A DNA stretch of 64,000 bases, taken from the NCBI RefSeq assembly GCF_001511835.1, contig NZ_LN997848.1, positions 3,128,001 through 3,192,000 on the forward strand, read 5' to 3'. The notes under the pieces are model-generated. The model ran no database searches. It had not been told where the DNA came from and worked only from the letters and a program-made list of their open reading frames with translations. A program made the translations under genes and the position numbers. Within the stretch, counting starts at the first letter, position 1; the number at the start of each line of letters is the position of its first letter. Positions 38,491 to 46,943 of this stretch are shown here, piece after piece. This DNA comes from Magnetospirillum sp. XM-1. Its GTDB lineage: Bacteria > Pseudomonadota > Alphaproteobacteria > Rhodospirillales > Magnetospirillaceae.

Positions 38491-41400
38491 GCCACATCTC
38501 CGAGGCTGAATATGCTGCGGTGTCCGAGCGCCTCCAGCATTTACCGCCTGAGATTACCGAAGGGTCTATCCTCCGAATTTTCGATAAGGATATGGACTCG
38601 GCGGCTGGATCGCAGGGGCGTTACAGCATCGCCAATGACTGGATCAATGTCTCTATTGAGAATGCTCGCCTTGGAAGCGATGGAAGCCCTGATGGATTTG
38701 CCAAGGCGTTTACGCATGAGGTCTTTCACAGGGCCCTGAACTTCACGCTTGATGTGGAGCGGTCCAAGTGGCTTTCGATTTGGAGGGCTGACCCTACGGG
38801 GATCGGTCGCTCAGCTATGGATATGGCTTCCGAGATGGTCGCTAATCCCGCCATCTCAGCCGTGAAGATGTTCGACGATCTCAGTTACCGCTTGAGCCCG
38901 AATGAGGCGTTTGCCAATTCAGGGATGCGCTTTCTTGATGATGTCGTTACCGGGCGATACCAGCCTGGGTCCGCGAAGACTGGTGTCTACGGTTATCTCG
39001 ACGATATGTTCAGGAGGGCAAAGCAGGTTATTGGCCTTGCCCCAAAAGAGAGCCAGCGCGCGGTTGCCAACAGGTTCATGGATCAATTCATGCAGCGCAT
39101 TCGCCAAGATGGCGCTATGCTGCCGAATGCTGACATGAGAGAGGCAATCTACGGTGCTTTTGAAGCGCATGGCCGCGAGATGGCGATCAATCTGCTGCTG
39201 GATGCAAGTGGCGCTCTACAGGGCTTGTCTGCCGAAGCCTACATTCAGGCCACCAGACAGCTTGGAGCGGAACCCGAAATGCGGGTTTCATCCATCGTTC
39301 AATCCGCCGACAACTTCCTCGACTCAGATAAGCTTATTAGAAAAGAGACTTCAATCGCTCCGACTGGCATCGGGCTTGAAAAGTGGAACTGGTCGCCCTG
39401 GCATTGGGCTATGGGATCGGTGTCTGAGAATGTTCGGAATATCGCGGAACGGCTTGTAGCTACTCCCGGCCTGAAGCTCACGAAGAACATGAGCTTGGAT
39501 GCGCATGGCAATGTTCAGGCTCCGCAGCCCATGGTTCGTTCGGTTGAAACTTCCATCAACGTGAATTGGAGGCCGAAGCTTTCCAATGGCCTCCAGGCTT
39601 TGCGCGAGTCATGGCTTGAGCAGCGTGGCGCTGGGCTTGCCAACCCGAACTTTGAATCGCTGAAGCTTGGGGCTAAGGACCTCGCCGCTAAGGTCACTGG
39701 CTCACCTAAGCCAGGGCTGAGCTTTGATGAGTTCAAGGGGGAGGTGGCCCGCGCCATGTTCTCCTTCGATCAACATGCCGATCCGCATGTCCAGGCTGCC
39801 GCCGCCAAGCTTCGCCCAATCTTCGATGAGATTGGCGAGACTGCTGCCAAGGAAGGCGTCTTCTCATGGCAACAGCGCCGCTTGCTGCGCGAGCTTAACG
39901 CCGATCTCGACAAGGAGCTTGGCCTCAAGAGGACTGAATCATTCGGCCTTACTGAAGACCGTACCGTTACGCTGACTGACCACACCATGACGCCTCATGC
40001 CCAGAAGCTCACTGAGCAGATCGCGGCGCTTAAGGCCGAGATTGAGCATATCGACGGAGGCGGGTGGCGCGAAGACGCTAAGGTCAAGGGTGAGTCTTGG
40101 TTCCCCAAGTTGCTTGACCGTCAGACCATCATGCGCAACGCCGAGGATTACAAGGGTATCGTCCGTTCATACTTCAAGAGCATCGGGATTGTTGGCGATG
40201 AGCTTGAGGCTGCCGTCAAATCTCATTTCGATAAGGTAACGAAGCGCACTGGGTATGTGGATTTCTTCGACGATCCGGTTAACTCCCCTCGCTCGGCCAA
40301 GGCTCGCGAGTGGGAAATCCCTGCCAGCATGGTGATGAACTACATCGATACCGATGTGGAACGCATTCTCCACCGCTATGTGTCTCAGATGGGCGCGGCC
40401 ATTGAGGTGTCTCGTGCGTTCGAGGGGCACCTCGATCTGAAGCCGATGCTGGATAAGGTCAAGCTCGACTACGACGCGGCGCTTCGTGAGGCTGGCGGCG
40501 AGGTGTCTGCGCTTGAGCGCCTGAACAAAGAGTATGTTCAGGACAAGGAAGCCATCCTTGCCATGCGCGATATGATCTTTGGAACGCATAATATCCCGGC
40601 TGATCCCGACGCATTCCACACCAGGGCATTCCGGTCCATGAAGGTGCTGAATGCCGCATCCATGCTTGGCGGCGTTGTTCTGTCGTCGCTGTCTGACGTT
40701 GCGCGCCCCGTTATGACGGAGGGCCTGACTAAGACCATGCGCTATGGCATCGACGCTTTCATGATGGATAAGGCGCTCTACAAGCTTTCAGCTAACGAGC
40801 TTCATGCTGCTGGCATTGCCAACGAGCTTTGGACACACACCCGCGCTGCAAGCTTCTCCAACTGGAATGAAATCTGGTACGGCGGCACCAAGCTTGAGCG
40901 GGGCATCGAGAAGATCGGCAACGTCTTTTCCATGGCGTCCGGCCTGTCTCAGTGGACTGACATTGCCAAGACAGTCGCGGGCACCGTTATCGGGAACCGC
41001 ATCCTCGATGACTGCCTGCTTCTTGCTGAAGGCAAGCTGTCTGCTAAGGCTACTGAAGACCTGGCTCGTGGTGGCATTGGCGTCAAGCAGGCTAAGGCCA
41101 TTGCGAAGATGACCGAGGAACACGCCGACGTTCTGACCAATAAGGGCTGGTTCTCTGATGGGTCGCATGTGTCGATCTGGTCCGCTGTTGAGCATATGAG
41201 AGAGAAGGGCGGCAGCCTTCTGGCTAATACTGACAAGTGGACCGATGCCGAGGCTCGCATGGCCTTCAGGTCCGCCCTGTATGAAGACACGAATCGCGCT
41301 GTTGTGACGCCTCATATTGCGGATCGCCCGCTCTGGGTGTCCACTGAACTCGGCGGCATTCTCGGGCAGTTCAAGGCATTTGGCATGTCGTCTACTCAGC

Positions 41401-41951
41401 GCATTATGATGGCTGGCCTTCAAGATCGTGACGCTAAGTTCTGGGGTGGTATGGCTGCGATGACTGCCGCTGGCATGTTTGCCAACGCTATCAAGGATGC
41501 CATTCAGCGCAACGAGAACTGGTTTGATCGTCCTTGGCAGGACAAGCTTGTTGACGGCATGGACCGTTCTGGTCTGCTTGGGTCTTTTGGAGACATCAAC
41601 AACCTCGTTGAGCGCCTTAGTGAGAACCAAGTGAGCCTCAATGCTCTGCTTGGCGATGACAGCCGCAAGCATACGAGTTCCGTATCAAAGTGGGGTGCCC
41701 TCGGCCCTGCCCCCCAGCAGATTGCCAGGGCGTTTGCGATGGTTGGCGATCTTGGTCGAGGCGAGTTTGGCGAAGCTGGCTCCAACTTCCGCCGCCTCGC
41801 TCCACTGGCTGGCCTGTGGTATTTCCAGCCTGGTATTCATGCCTTGAATGGGATGGCGACGATGGTCGATGGCCCATCACATGGGATGTACAATCCGGCG
41901 TCCTACGGCATGGGTCTGGATGCCCAACCAACATTCAATCAAGTGCATTGA
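38485..41951 (+). pseudogene. Giant phage ejection-type virion protein with zincin motif, N-terminus missing
   Basis: About 1150 residues remain, beginning GHISEAEYAAVSERLQHLPPEI at 38490. The 23 codons before that belong to the nozzle gene in another frame, so the true N-terminus was deleted. Near the start FTHEVFHRAL carries an HExxH zinc-peptidase motif. The rest is long and helix-rich, with charged segments and a few hydrophobic stretches (VLNAASMLGGVVLSSLSDVARP; FWGGMAAMTAAGMFANAI). This fits podoviral internal/ejection proteins that carry enzymes into the host. An ATG at 38418 keeps the frame open, so a fusion product is possible. Confidence 0.65.
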
Positions 41952-42006
41952 TGGTGTAAGCACCTAACAACCATGCTCCCCCTAGAATCCACTAGGGGGA
42001 CGCCCC

Positions 42007-43287
42007 ATGTCCACACCCGTCACGAATATCCCGACGACCATCTCTTATTCGGTCGGGTCTTCTCCCAGCACTGGACCTTTCGCGGTCCCGTTTGCTTTCT
42101 TCTCGACTTCTGACCTTATCGTCTATGTCGGGTCTTATACTCCGAAGACCATTGGCACTGATTATACTGTGTCCGGCACTCTGACCGGCGGTGGCTATCC
42201 CGATGGCGGGTCTGTCACTCTGACTGCTGGCGTGTCGAACACTTGGGTCGTTATCACCCGCAGCGTTCCGATCCAGCGCGTTACCCAGCTTCCGGTGTCT
42301 GGCAAGTTCAACATCGACCAACTGAACCAAGACCTGAATGTGTCGTATGCCATTGCCCAGCAGAACAAGACTGCTGCGGACAATGCGATCCATATTCCTG
42401 TCGATGACTATTCTGCGGCTCCGACGACCGTTCTGCCTAATGTCGCGGGGCGAGCGGGGAAGGGGCTTAAGTTCGACTCGTCTGGCAATGTGACTGTGAC
42501 TGCCGTTGACCCTGACGATGCGATTAATACCGCCGCAGCCTCTGCCGCCGCCGCGTCCGCATCGGCTTCTGCCGCGTCTGCGTCTGCTTCAGCGGCCAGC
42601 ACATCGGCTTCCAATGCCGCTACGTCAGCTACGAATGCCACGACCAATGGCGCGGCCCAAGTCACCCTAGCTGCTGCCCAGGTTGCTCTCGCGACCACTC
42701 AGGCGACCAATGCTGCAAACAGCGCGTCCGCTGCCGCCGCATCCGCCGCTGCCCTGCCGAACGCATCTGCCATCGGTTCTGGCAAAGTCCCTCAGTCGAA
42801 CGGCACGACTTGGACTGGCGTTACTGCGCTGGTTTCCGCCGACATCGGCTCCACGGTCCAGGGCTACGATGCAACCACCCTCAAGTCAGCTGCTATCGGC
42901 TCCACGGTCCAGGGCTACGACGCCACGACCATGAAGACCGGCGCGGTCCAGACGATGACCAAGGCCCTTCGCGGCACCCCGGTATCGCTGACCAGTTCCT
43001 CGGCCTCCATCGCCACGGATGCCTCCGCCTCCAATTACTTCACCCACACATTCACCGAGAACACCACCCTGGCTAACCCGTCCAATCTGGCGGCTGGTCA
43101 GGAAGGCGTGATCGTGTTCACCCAGCACGCCAGCAGCCCCAAGACCTTGGCCTATGGCTCGTACTGGAAGTTCTCCGGTGGCACGGTGCCGTCCGTCACG
43201 GCGACCAATAGCGCGGTGGATGTGCTGGTCTACTACGTGGAGAGCGCGACCCGCATTACCGCCAAGCTCCTGACGGACGTTAAGTGA
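42007..43287 (+). CDS. Phage tail fibre protein (T7-type N-terminal domain)
   Basis: 426-residue fibre. Residues 1-140 follow the T7 tail-fibre attachment domain: ISYSVGSSPSTGPFAVPFAFFSTSDLIVYVG, DYTVSG, VVITRSVPIQRVTQLPVSGKFNIDQLNQDLNVSYAIAQQ. Residues 170-255 are an Ala/Ser/Thr-rich stretch typical of a trimeric fibre shaft. A 53-base duplicated block gives IGSTVQGYDATT twice near 280-300. The C-terminal 110 residues form a short beta-rich tip. It overlaps the next gene's ATG as TGATG. Confidence 0.75.
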   Translation: MSTPVTNIPTTISYSVGSSPSTGPFAVPFAFFSTSDLIVYVGSYTPKTIGTDYTVSGTLTGGGYPDGGSVTLTAGVSNTWVVITRSVPIQRVTQLPVSGKFNIDQLNQDLNVSYAIAQQNKTAADNAIHIPVDDYSAAPTTVLPNVAGRAGKGLKFDSSGNVTVTAVDPDDAINTAAASAAAASASASAASASASAASTSASNAATSATNATTNGAAQVTLAAAQVALATTQATNAANSASAAAASAAALPNASAIGSGKVPQSNGTTWTGVTALVSADIGSTVQGYDATTLKSAAIGSTVQGYDATTMKTGAVQTMTKALRGTPVSLTSSSASIATDASASNYFTHTFTENTTLANPSNLAAGQEGVIVFTQHASSPKTLAYGSYWKFSGGTVPSVTATNSAVDVLVYYVESATRITAKLLTDVK

Positions 43288-44690
43288 TGCTGGGCGCGGC
43301 ACTCCTCCTCGCCGGTGACGACAGCTACAGCATCACCAACAGCGCCCGGTTCAACGGCACCAGCGACTATCTCAGCAAGACCCTGACCACCAGCGCGACC
43401 ACCTCCGGGTCAATCTGGGTCAAGCGGTCCAAGCTGGGCGCAACGTCGCCGATCTTCGACAACAAGGTGTACTTCACGAGCGGAGACGCGCTGTACGCCT
43501 TCGGCCTGACCAGCACGGCTCTCTACCGCGACCCGTCTGCGTGGATGCACATCTTCTGGAATGGCACGGGCGTCTACGTCAACGGCACGCTGGTCACTGG
43601 CACCGGAAGCTACACCGCTGCGTCCGTCACCAATCCCCGCCTAGGGTATGACGGGACCAATTACTTCTCGGGTCATCTGTCGGACTTCGCGTTCTGGAAC
43701 GGCTCCTCGGCCAGCCTCCAGGGCGGCGCGGCTGATGCGAATGGAGTGTGGGTGCCCCGTCGTCCGTCTGCCGGTTATTCGTTCCTGGCCTTCGGCTCGT
43801 CCGGCGCTCTCGGCACTGATACCTCGGGCAATGGGAACTCGTTTACTGTCAACGGGTCGCCGGTACAGACCACCGATACGCCGACGAACAACTACTGCAC
43901 CTTCAACCCTCTTTCCAGTGGGTCAGTCACTCTCTCAAAGGGTAATACGGCTGCTGACGTAAGCACGTACACACAATTAGCACGCGGGACCATCGGTGTT
44001 TCCGTGGGCAAGTGGTATTGGGAGTACAAGGGGGACGGCTCTACGACATACCTATGCTGTGGCGTTATTGACGCATCTCGTTTGCAGGACACAGACCCTA
44101 CGGCGGCTCCGAACGGGTACTCATACTACGGGCACACCGGAGTCGTGTACAATAACGGGTCGTCGTCTGCTTATGGTGCGACTTACGACAATACACACAC
44201 AATCGGGTGTGCTCTTGACCTAGACGCATCTCCGCCGACACTAACATTTTACAAGAACAATGTCAGCCAGGGCGCAAAAACAATAAACTCAGGAGTTACG
44301 TATTTCCCCATGTTCAACGAGCAAGGGACATACGCTGGGGCTACGTTTAACTTCGGCGCGACTGCCTTCGCCTACACCCCGCCTAGCGGCTTCCTGGCCC
44401 TCTGCACCGCCAACATGACCAGCGCGGCTGTAACCACCAGCGGAACCTTCACCGGCAACGCTTCGGCTGACGGCCCCTTTGTCTGGACGAACGGGAACCC
44501 AGCAACGCTGACCATTAACGGAAACGCTGTGACGTTCGGCACACATGCTGACAAGACGGCTGGCGGCTTCAAGCTGCGCTCGTCCTCGGCCAGCTACAAC
44601 ACGAGCGGCTCAAACACTTGGACGGCTACGGCTGGCAAGCGGTTCGTCTATTCCGCCACCTCCATCAACAATGCACAGGGGAACCCGTAA
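43287..44690 (+). CDS. Phage adhesin with LamG-like and SPRY domains
   Basis: 467-residue virion surface protein. Residues 15-145 look like a LamG/concanavalin domain (ARFNGTSDYLSKTL, GSIWVKRSKLG, HIFWNGTGVYVNGTLVTG, HLSDFAFWNGSS). Residues 185-370 follow a SPRY domain: NPLSSGSVTLSKGN, KWYWEYKGDGSTTYLCCGVIDAS, YSYYGHTGVVYNNG, IGCALDLDASPPTLTFYKNN, YFPMFNEQGTYAGATFNFG. A third beta region follows. It probably recognises a host surface structure. The start ATG overlaps the tail-fibre stop, and its own stop overlaps the next ATG. Confidence 0.75.
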   Translation: MLGAALLLAGDDSYSITNSARFNGTSDYLSKTLTTSATTSGSIWVKRSKLGATSPIFDNKVYFTSGDALYAFGLTSTALYRDPSAWMHIFWNGTGVYVNGTLVTGTGSYTAASVTNPRLGYDGTNYFSGHLSDFAFWNGSSASLQGGAADANGVWVPRRPSAGYSFLAFGSSGALGTDTSGNGNSFTVNGSPVQTTDTPTNNYCTFNPLSSGSVTLSKGNTAADVSTYTQLARGTIGVSVGKWYWEYKGDGSTTYLCCGVIDASRLQDTDPTAAPNGYSYYGHTGVVYNNGSSSAYGATYDNTHTIGCALDLDASPPTLTFYKNNVSQGAKTINSGVTYFPMFNEQGTYAGATFNFGATAFAYTPPSGFLALCTANMTSAAVTTSGTFTGNASADGPFVWTNGNPATLTINGNAVTFGTHADKTAGGFKLRSSSASYNTSGSNTWTATAGKRFVYSATSINNAQGNP

Positions 44691-45187
44691 TGGCTCTCTA
44701 CTACATTCCCGGCGCGAGCTTCCCTGATGGCACTCCCGCTGATTACATCGACTCGTCCGAGGGCTTTGTCCTCAACGAAATCCAGTATCCCCGATACTAC
44801 CTTGACCGCTCAGAGCTTGATGGAACGACCCGCTGCACTTTCGAGGTGTGCCCGTTCGATGGAACCGAATACCTCATCACGGAACATCGCAATGGCCCTG
44901 TGATTGGCTGGGTTGGCACCCCGCGCAGCCCGGATGAAGTGTTGGTGCTCAAACGTGCTAATGCGAGGGCAGCCGCCCTGGCCGAGATCGACCGGCTGGA
45001 GCGCTCCATCACCGACCGCATGTGGCGTGAGGATGCTGTTGGCTCCACTGCGCTGATGGAAATCAAGAAGCAGGACGAGAACGGCGATTGGGTGGTGGAC
45101 ACCGACGACCCCCGCACTGGCAAGACGGCCACGCAGTACATCGCCTACGTCAACTCGGCCATCGCCAATATCCGTGCGGGGCTGTAG
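44690..45187 (+). CDS. Hypothetical phage protein near tail genes
   Basis: 165-residue protein starting MALYYIPGASFPDG. The N-terminal part is beta-rich. The C-terminal part has a helical ANARAAALAEIDRLERSITDRMWREDAVG segment and an ending QYIAYVNSAIANIRAGL, resembling the tail-fibre-assembly/chaperone-like proteins often encoded after fibre genes. No family can be named with confidence. It is translationally coupled to the adhesin gene (TAATG) and followed by an AAGGAGG site for the next gene. Confidence 0.5.
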   Translation: MALYYIPGASFPDGTPADYIDSSEGFVLNEIQYPRYYLDRSELDGTTRCTFEVCPFDGTEYLITEHRNGPVIGWVGTPRSPDEVLVLKRANARAAALAEIDRLERSITDRMWREDAVGSTALMEIKKQDENGDWVVDTDDPRTGKTATQYIAYVNSAIANIRAGL

Positions 45188-45200
45188 CAAGGAGGTTCCC

Positions 45201-45464
45201 ATGTTTTCGTTTTCTGACGCCCTGAACCACCTCAAATCCGGCAAGAAGGTCGCCCGATCCGGCTGGAACGGAAAGGGTATGTTCGTGTTTCTTGTTCCCG
45301 GTAGCACCTTCAAGGTCAACCGCGCCCCGTTGCTCGGCATCTATCCAGAAGGGACCGAAATCAACTATTGCCCCCATATCGACATGAAGACCGCCGACGA
45401 CAAGATTGTGCCCTGGCTGGCCTCGCAGACCGATGTGCTGGCCGACGACTGGACCCTGGTGTGA
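45201..45464 (+). CDS. tad2: DUF2829 protein, Tad2-type anti-Thoeris
   Basis: 87-residue intact protein of the DUF2829 family. The family features are MFSFSDALNHLKSGKKVARSGWNGKGMFVFLVPGSTF, the central YPEGTEINYCPHIDMKTADDKIVPW and the ending ASQTDVLADDWTLV. Phage members named Tad2 bind the Thoeris signal molecule (a glycocyclic ADP-ribose isomer) and block this defence. Function here is inferred from the family. AAGGAGG lies 6 bases before the ATG, the best ribosome-binding site in the prophage. The next gene overlaps its stop (GTGATG). Confidence 0.85.
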   Translation: MFSFSDALNHLKSGKKVARSGWNGKGMFVFLVPGSTFKVNRAPLLGIYPEGTEINYCPHIDMKTADDKIVPWLASQTDVLADDWTLV

Positions 45465-45790
45465 TGGCTACTGCTCTCGTCATCCTCTGGGCAGTTCTCG
45501 GCGGTCTCTGGAGGCGCATGTTCGGCGGCTGGACCGGCCTGCCCCGGTCCATCTGCTACGCGCTCATGGCCCCGCTGACACTGCCGATATGGCTTGCTCT
45601 TCCGTGGGGGGTATATTGGCCCTATAGCGTCATTGCGGGAATTGGCAGCACCGCCCTCTGCCTGCTGTTCTTCGTGGTCAGCCTGTATCCCGGCGGCAAG
45701 TTCACCGACGACCGAGACGTTCTGCTGAAATACGGCCCCTTCGGTATCGGCTATGTCCTGGCCCACCGCTTCTGGCGTGACGAGTGGAAC
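45464..45790 (+). pseudogene. Phage small membrane protein, C-terminus lost
   Basis: The first about 109 residues, MATALVILWAVLGGLWRRMFGGW through FWRDEWNRG, contain three hydrophobic stretches (about 2-15, 33-48 and 52-72), consistent with a small inner-membrane phage protein. From about 45790 the frame reads SRLCWRP to a stop, which is the antisense of a converging - strand gene. The natural C-terminus has therefore been replaced. Such proteins are found in related phages next to DUF2829 genes, but I cannot name a function. Confidence 0.5.
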
Positions 45791-45794
45791 AGGG

Positions 45795-45998
45795 GAAGCC
45801 GCCTTTGCTGGCGACCTTGATTAAGCCCATCTCCTTGAGGCGGCGTAGGCGTCTGTTGATGGCGCTGTCGTTGGTCAGGCCGGTTCCAGCCATCAATTCG
45901 GCGTTAGACGGGCATATGCTGTTGTTGGCCGCGCACTCAAGCAGGATCTCGTAGATCGCGGTGTCTTCGACAGGAAGCTTTTTCGGTGCTGCGCTCAA
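45795..45998 (-). pseudogene. Winged-helix DNA-binding protein remnant, C-terminus lost
   Basis: About 68 residues with a clear winged helix-turn-helix: VEDTAIYEILLECAANNSICPSNAELMAGTGLTNDSAINRRLRRLKEMGLIKVASKGGF. The start is uncertain; TTG at 45998 with AAGG before it fits, and GTG at 46067 keeps the frame open. After GGF the reading frame runs through antisense of the phage membrane protein, marking a junction near 45795. It was probably a phage regulator reading toward the virion genes. Confidence 0.55.
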
Positions 45999-46130
45999 TT
46001 GCCTTGACTCCCGGTATTGGCGTGTCGTGTCTATAGATAGACATGAAGCTGGTGGGGAGGGCTTCACAGAGGCTAACAGCTACATCTGCTAAGCCATTGA
46101 ATCTAGCGCACGGTAATAATGTTGCGTAGG

Positions 46131-46165
46131 CTCATGTCGCATAATGTATATTATGACGACGAATG
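46131..46165 (+). other. dif site / right junction (attR)
   Basis: It reads ATGTCGCATAA (XerC side), TGTATA (centre), TTATGACGACG (XerD side). The core CGCATAATGTATATTATG is identical to the core of the E. coli dif site as I remember it. It lies 12 bases before the end of the MBL gene. XerC and XerD should resolve chromosome dimers here, so it marks the replication terminus. Confidence 0.8.
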
Positions 46166-46172
46166 GGCTAGG

Positions 46173-46943
46173 TCAGGAAACCTCGATCACCAGCCCGTCA
46201 TGGGCCGGAATCACGTGGGCCGGAACGGCGCGGCGCACCGCCTCGTAATCGAGACGCGACCCCATATGGGTGATGAAGGCGCGCTTCGGTCCAACGCGTT
46301 CGATCCACTCGACGGCCTTGGCGATATGGGCATGGGTCGGATGATCGTAATCCACCAGACAGCCGATGACCCAGCTCTCGACGCCTTTCAGCGCGGCAAA
46401 CGAGGCTTCAGGCAGGCTGACCACGTCGGTGCTGTAGGCAAACGAGCCGAAACGCAGCCCCAGCGTGCGGCAATAACCGTGATCCTGGTCGAAGGGAATC
46501 ACCTCGATCCCGCCGATGGTGAATGGCCCGTTGACCGCATGGGCTTCCAGCAGCGGCCGGTAGATGCAATCGTCCATCTTTTCCAACGGCGCGAAGGCAT
46601 ACGAAAAACGCTCCTGCGCCGTTCGCAGCGTGGCGACGTCGCCCCAGACCGGCAGCCATTTGCGGGTGACGCGGTTGATCTCGCGCAGATCGTCGATGCC
46701 GTGCAGATGGTCGGCGTGGTCATGGGTATAGATCAGCGCGTCGACGCTGCGCACGTTTGCGGCCAGCAGCTGTTGGCGCAAATCGGGCGAGGTGTCCACC
46801 AGAATACGGGTTTCTCCCTCCTCCACCAGGATGGAGGACCGCAGGCGGCGGTTGCGCGGATTGGCCGGATCGCAGGCCCCCCATCCCCCGGAGATGGTCG
46901 GCACGCCGGCGGCGCCGCCACAGCCCAGGATGGTGACCTTCAT
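46173..46943 (-). CDS. MBL-fold metallo-hydrolase (PhnP-like)
   Basis: 256-residue metallo-beta-lactamase-fold enzyme. Metal ligands are in YTHDHADHLHGIDDLR (HxHxDH), VIPFDQDHGY and the C-terminal THMGSRLDY and PAHDGLVI. The start, MKVTILGCGGAAGVPTISGGWGACDPANPRNRR, is typical of PhnP/RNase-Z-like phosphodiesterases. The substrate is unknown; a cyclic phosphate ester is possible. The start overlaps the tatD stop by 4 bases, and the gene ends next to the dif site. Confidence 0.87.
   Translation of the reverse strand: MKVTILGCGGAAGVPTISGGWGACDPANPRNRRLRSSILVEEGETRILVDTSPDLRQQLLAANVRSVDALIYTHDHADHLHGIDDLREINRVTRKWLPVWGDVATLRTAQERFSYAFAPLEKMDDCIYRPLLEAHAVNGPFTIGGIEVIPFDQDHGYCRTLGLRFGSFAYSTDVVSLPEASFAALKGVESWVIGCLVDYDHPTHAHIAKAVEWIERVGPKRAFITHMGSRLDYEAVRRAVPAHVIPAHDGLVIEVS

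Larger units (their letters stand above)
35290..46152. mobile_element. XerCD/dif-integrated, decayed podovirus-like prophage
   Basis: The element is bounded by direct copies of TGTCGCATAATGTATATT at 35290-35307 and 46135-46152, the XerC arm plus central region of a dif site. Inside are T7-type tail and ejection genes on the + strand flanked by - strand genes. Base composition and codon use are visibly less GC-rich than the host genes on either side. No integrase, transposase, terminase, portal or capsid gene is recognised. Several genes are cut by deletions (near 36580, 37606, 38488, 45795). It is a defective remnant that presumably entered through host XerCD. Confidence 0.8.

Noticed and set aside
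42530..42760. Repetitive Ala/Ser codons in the tail fibre, possible CRISPR or microsatellite
   Set aside because: No regular spacer-repeat pattern; it encodes the Ala/Ser-rich fibre shaft.
45361..45766. - strand frames opposite the DUF2829 and membrane protein genes
   Set aside because: No motif and poor composition; the + strand frames have strong ribosome-binding sites and overlapping starts.
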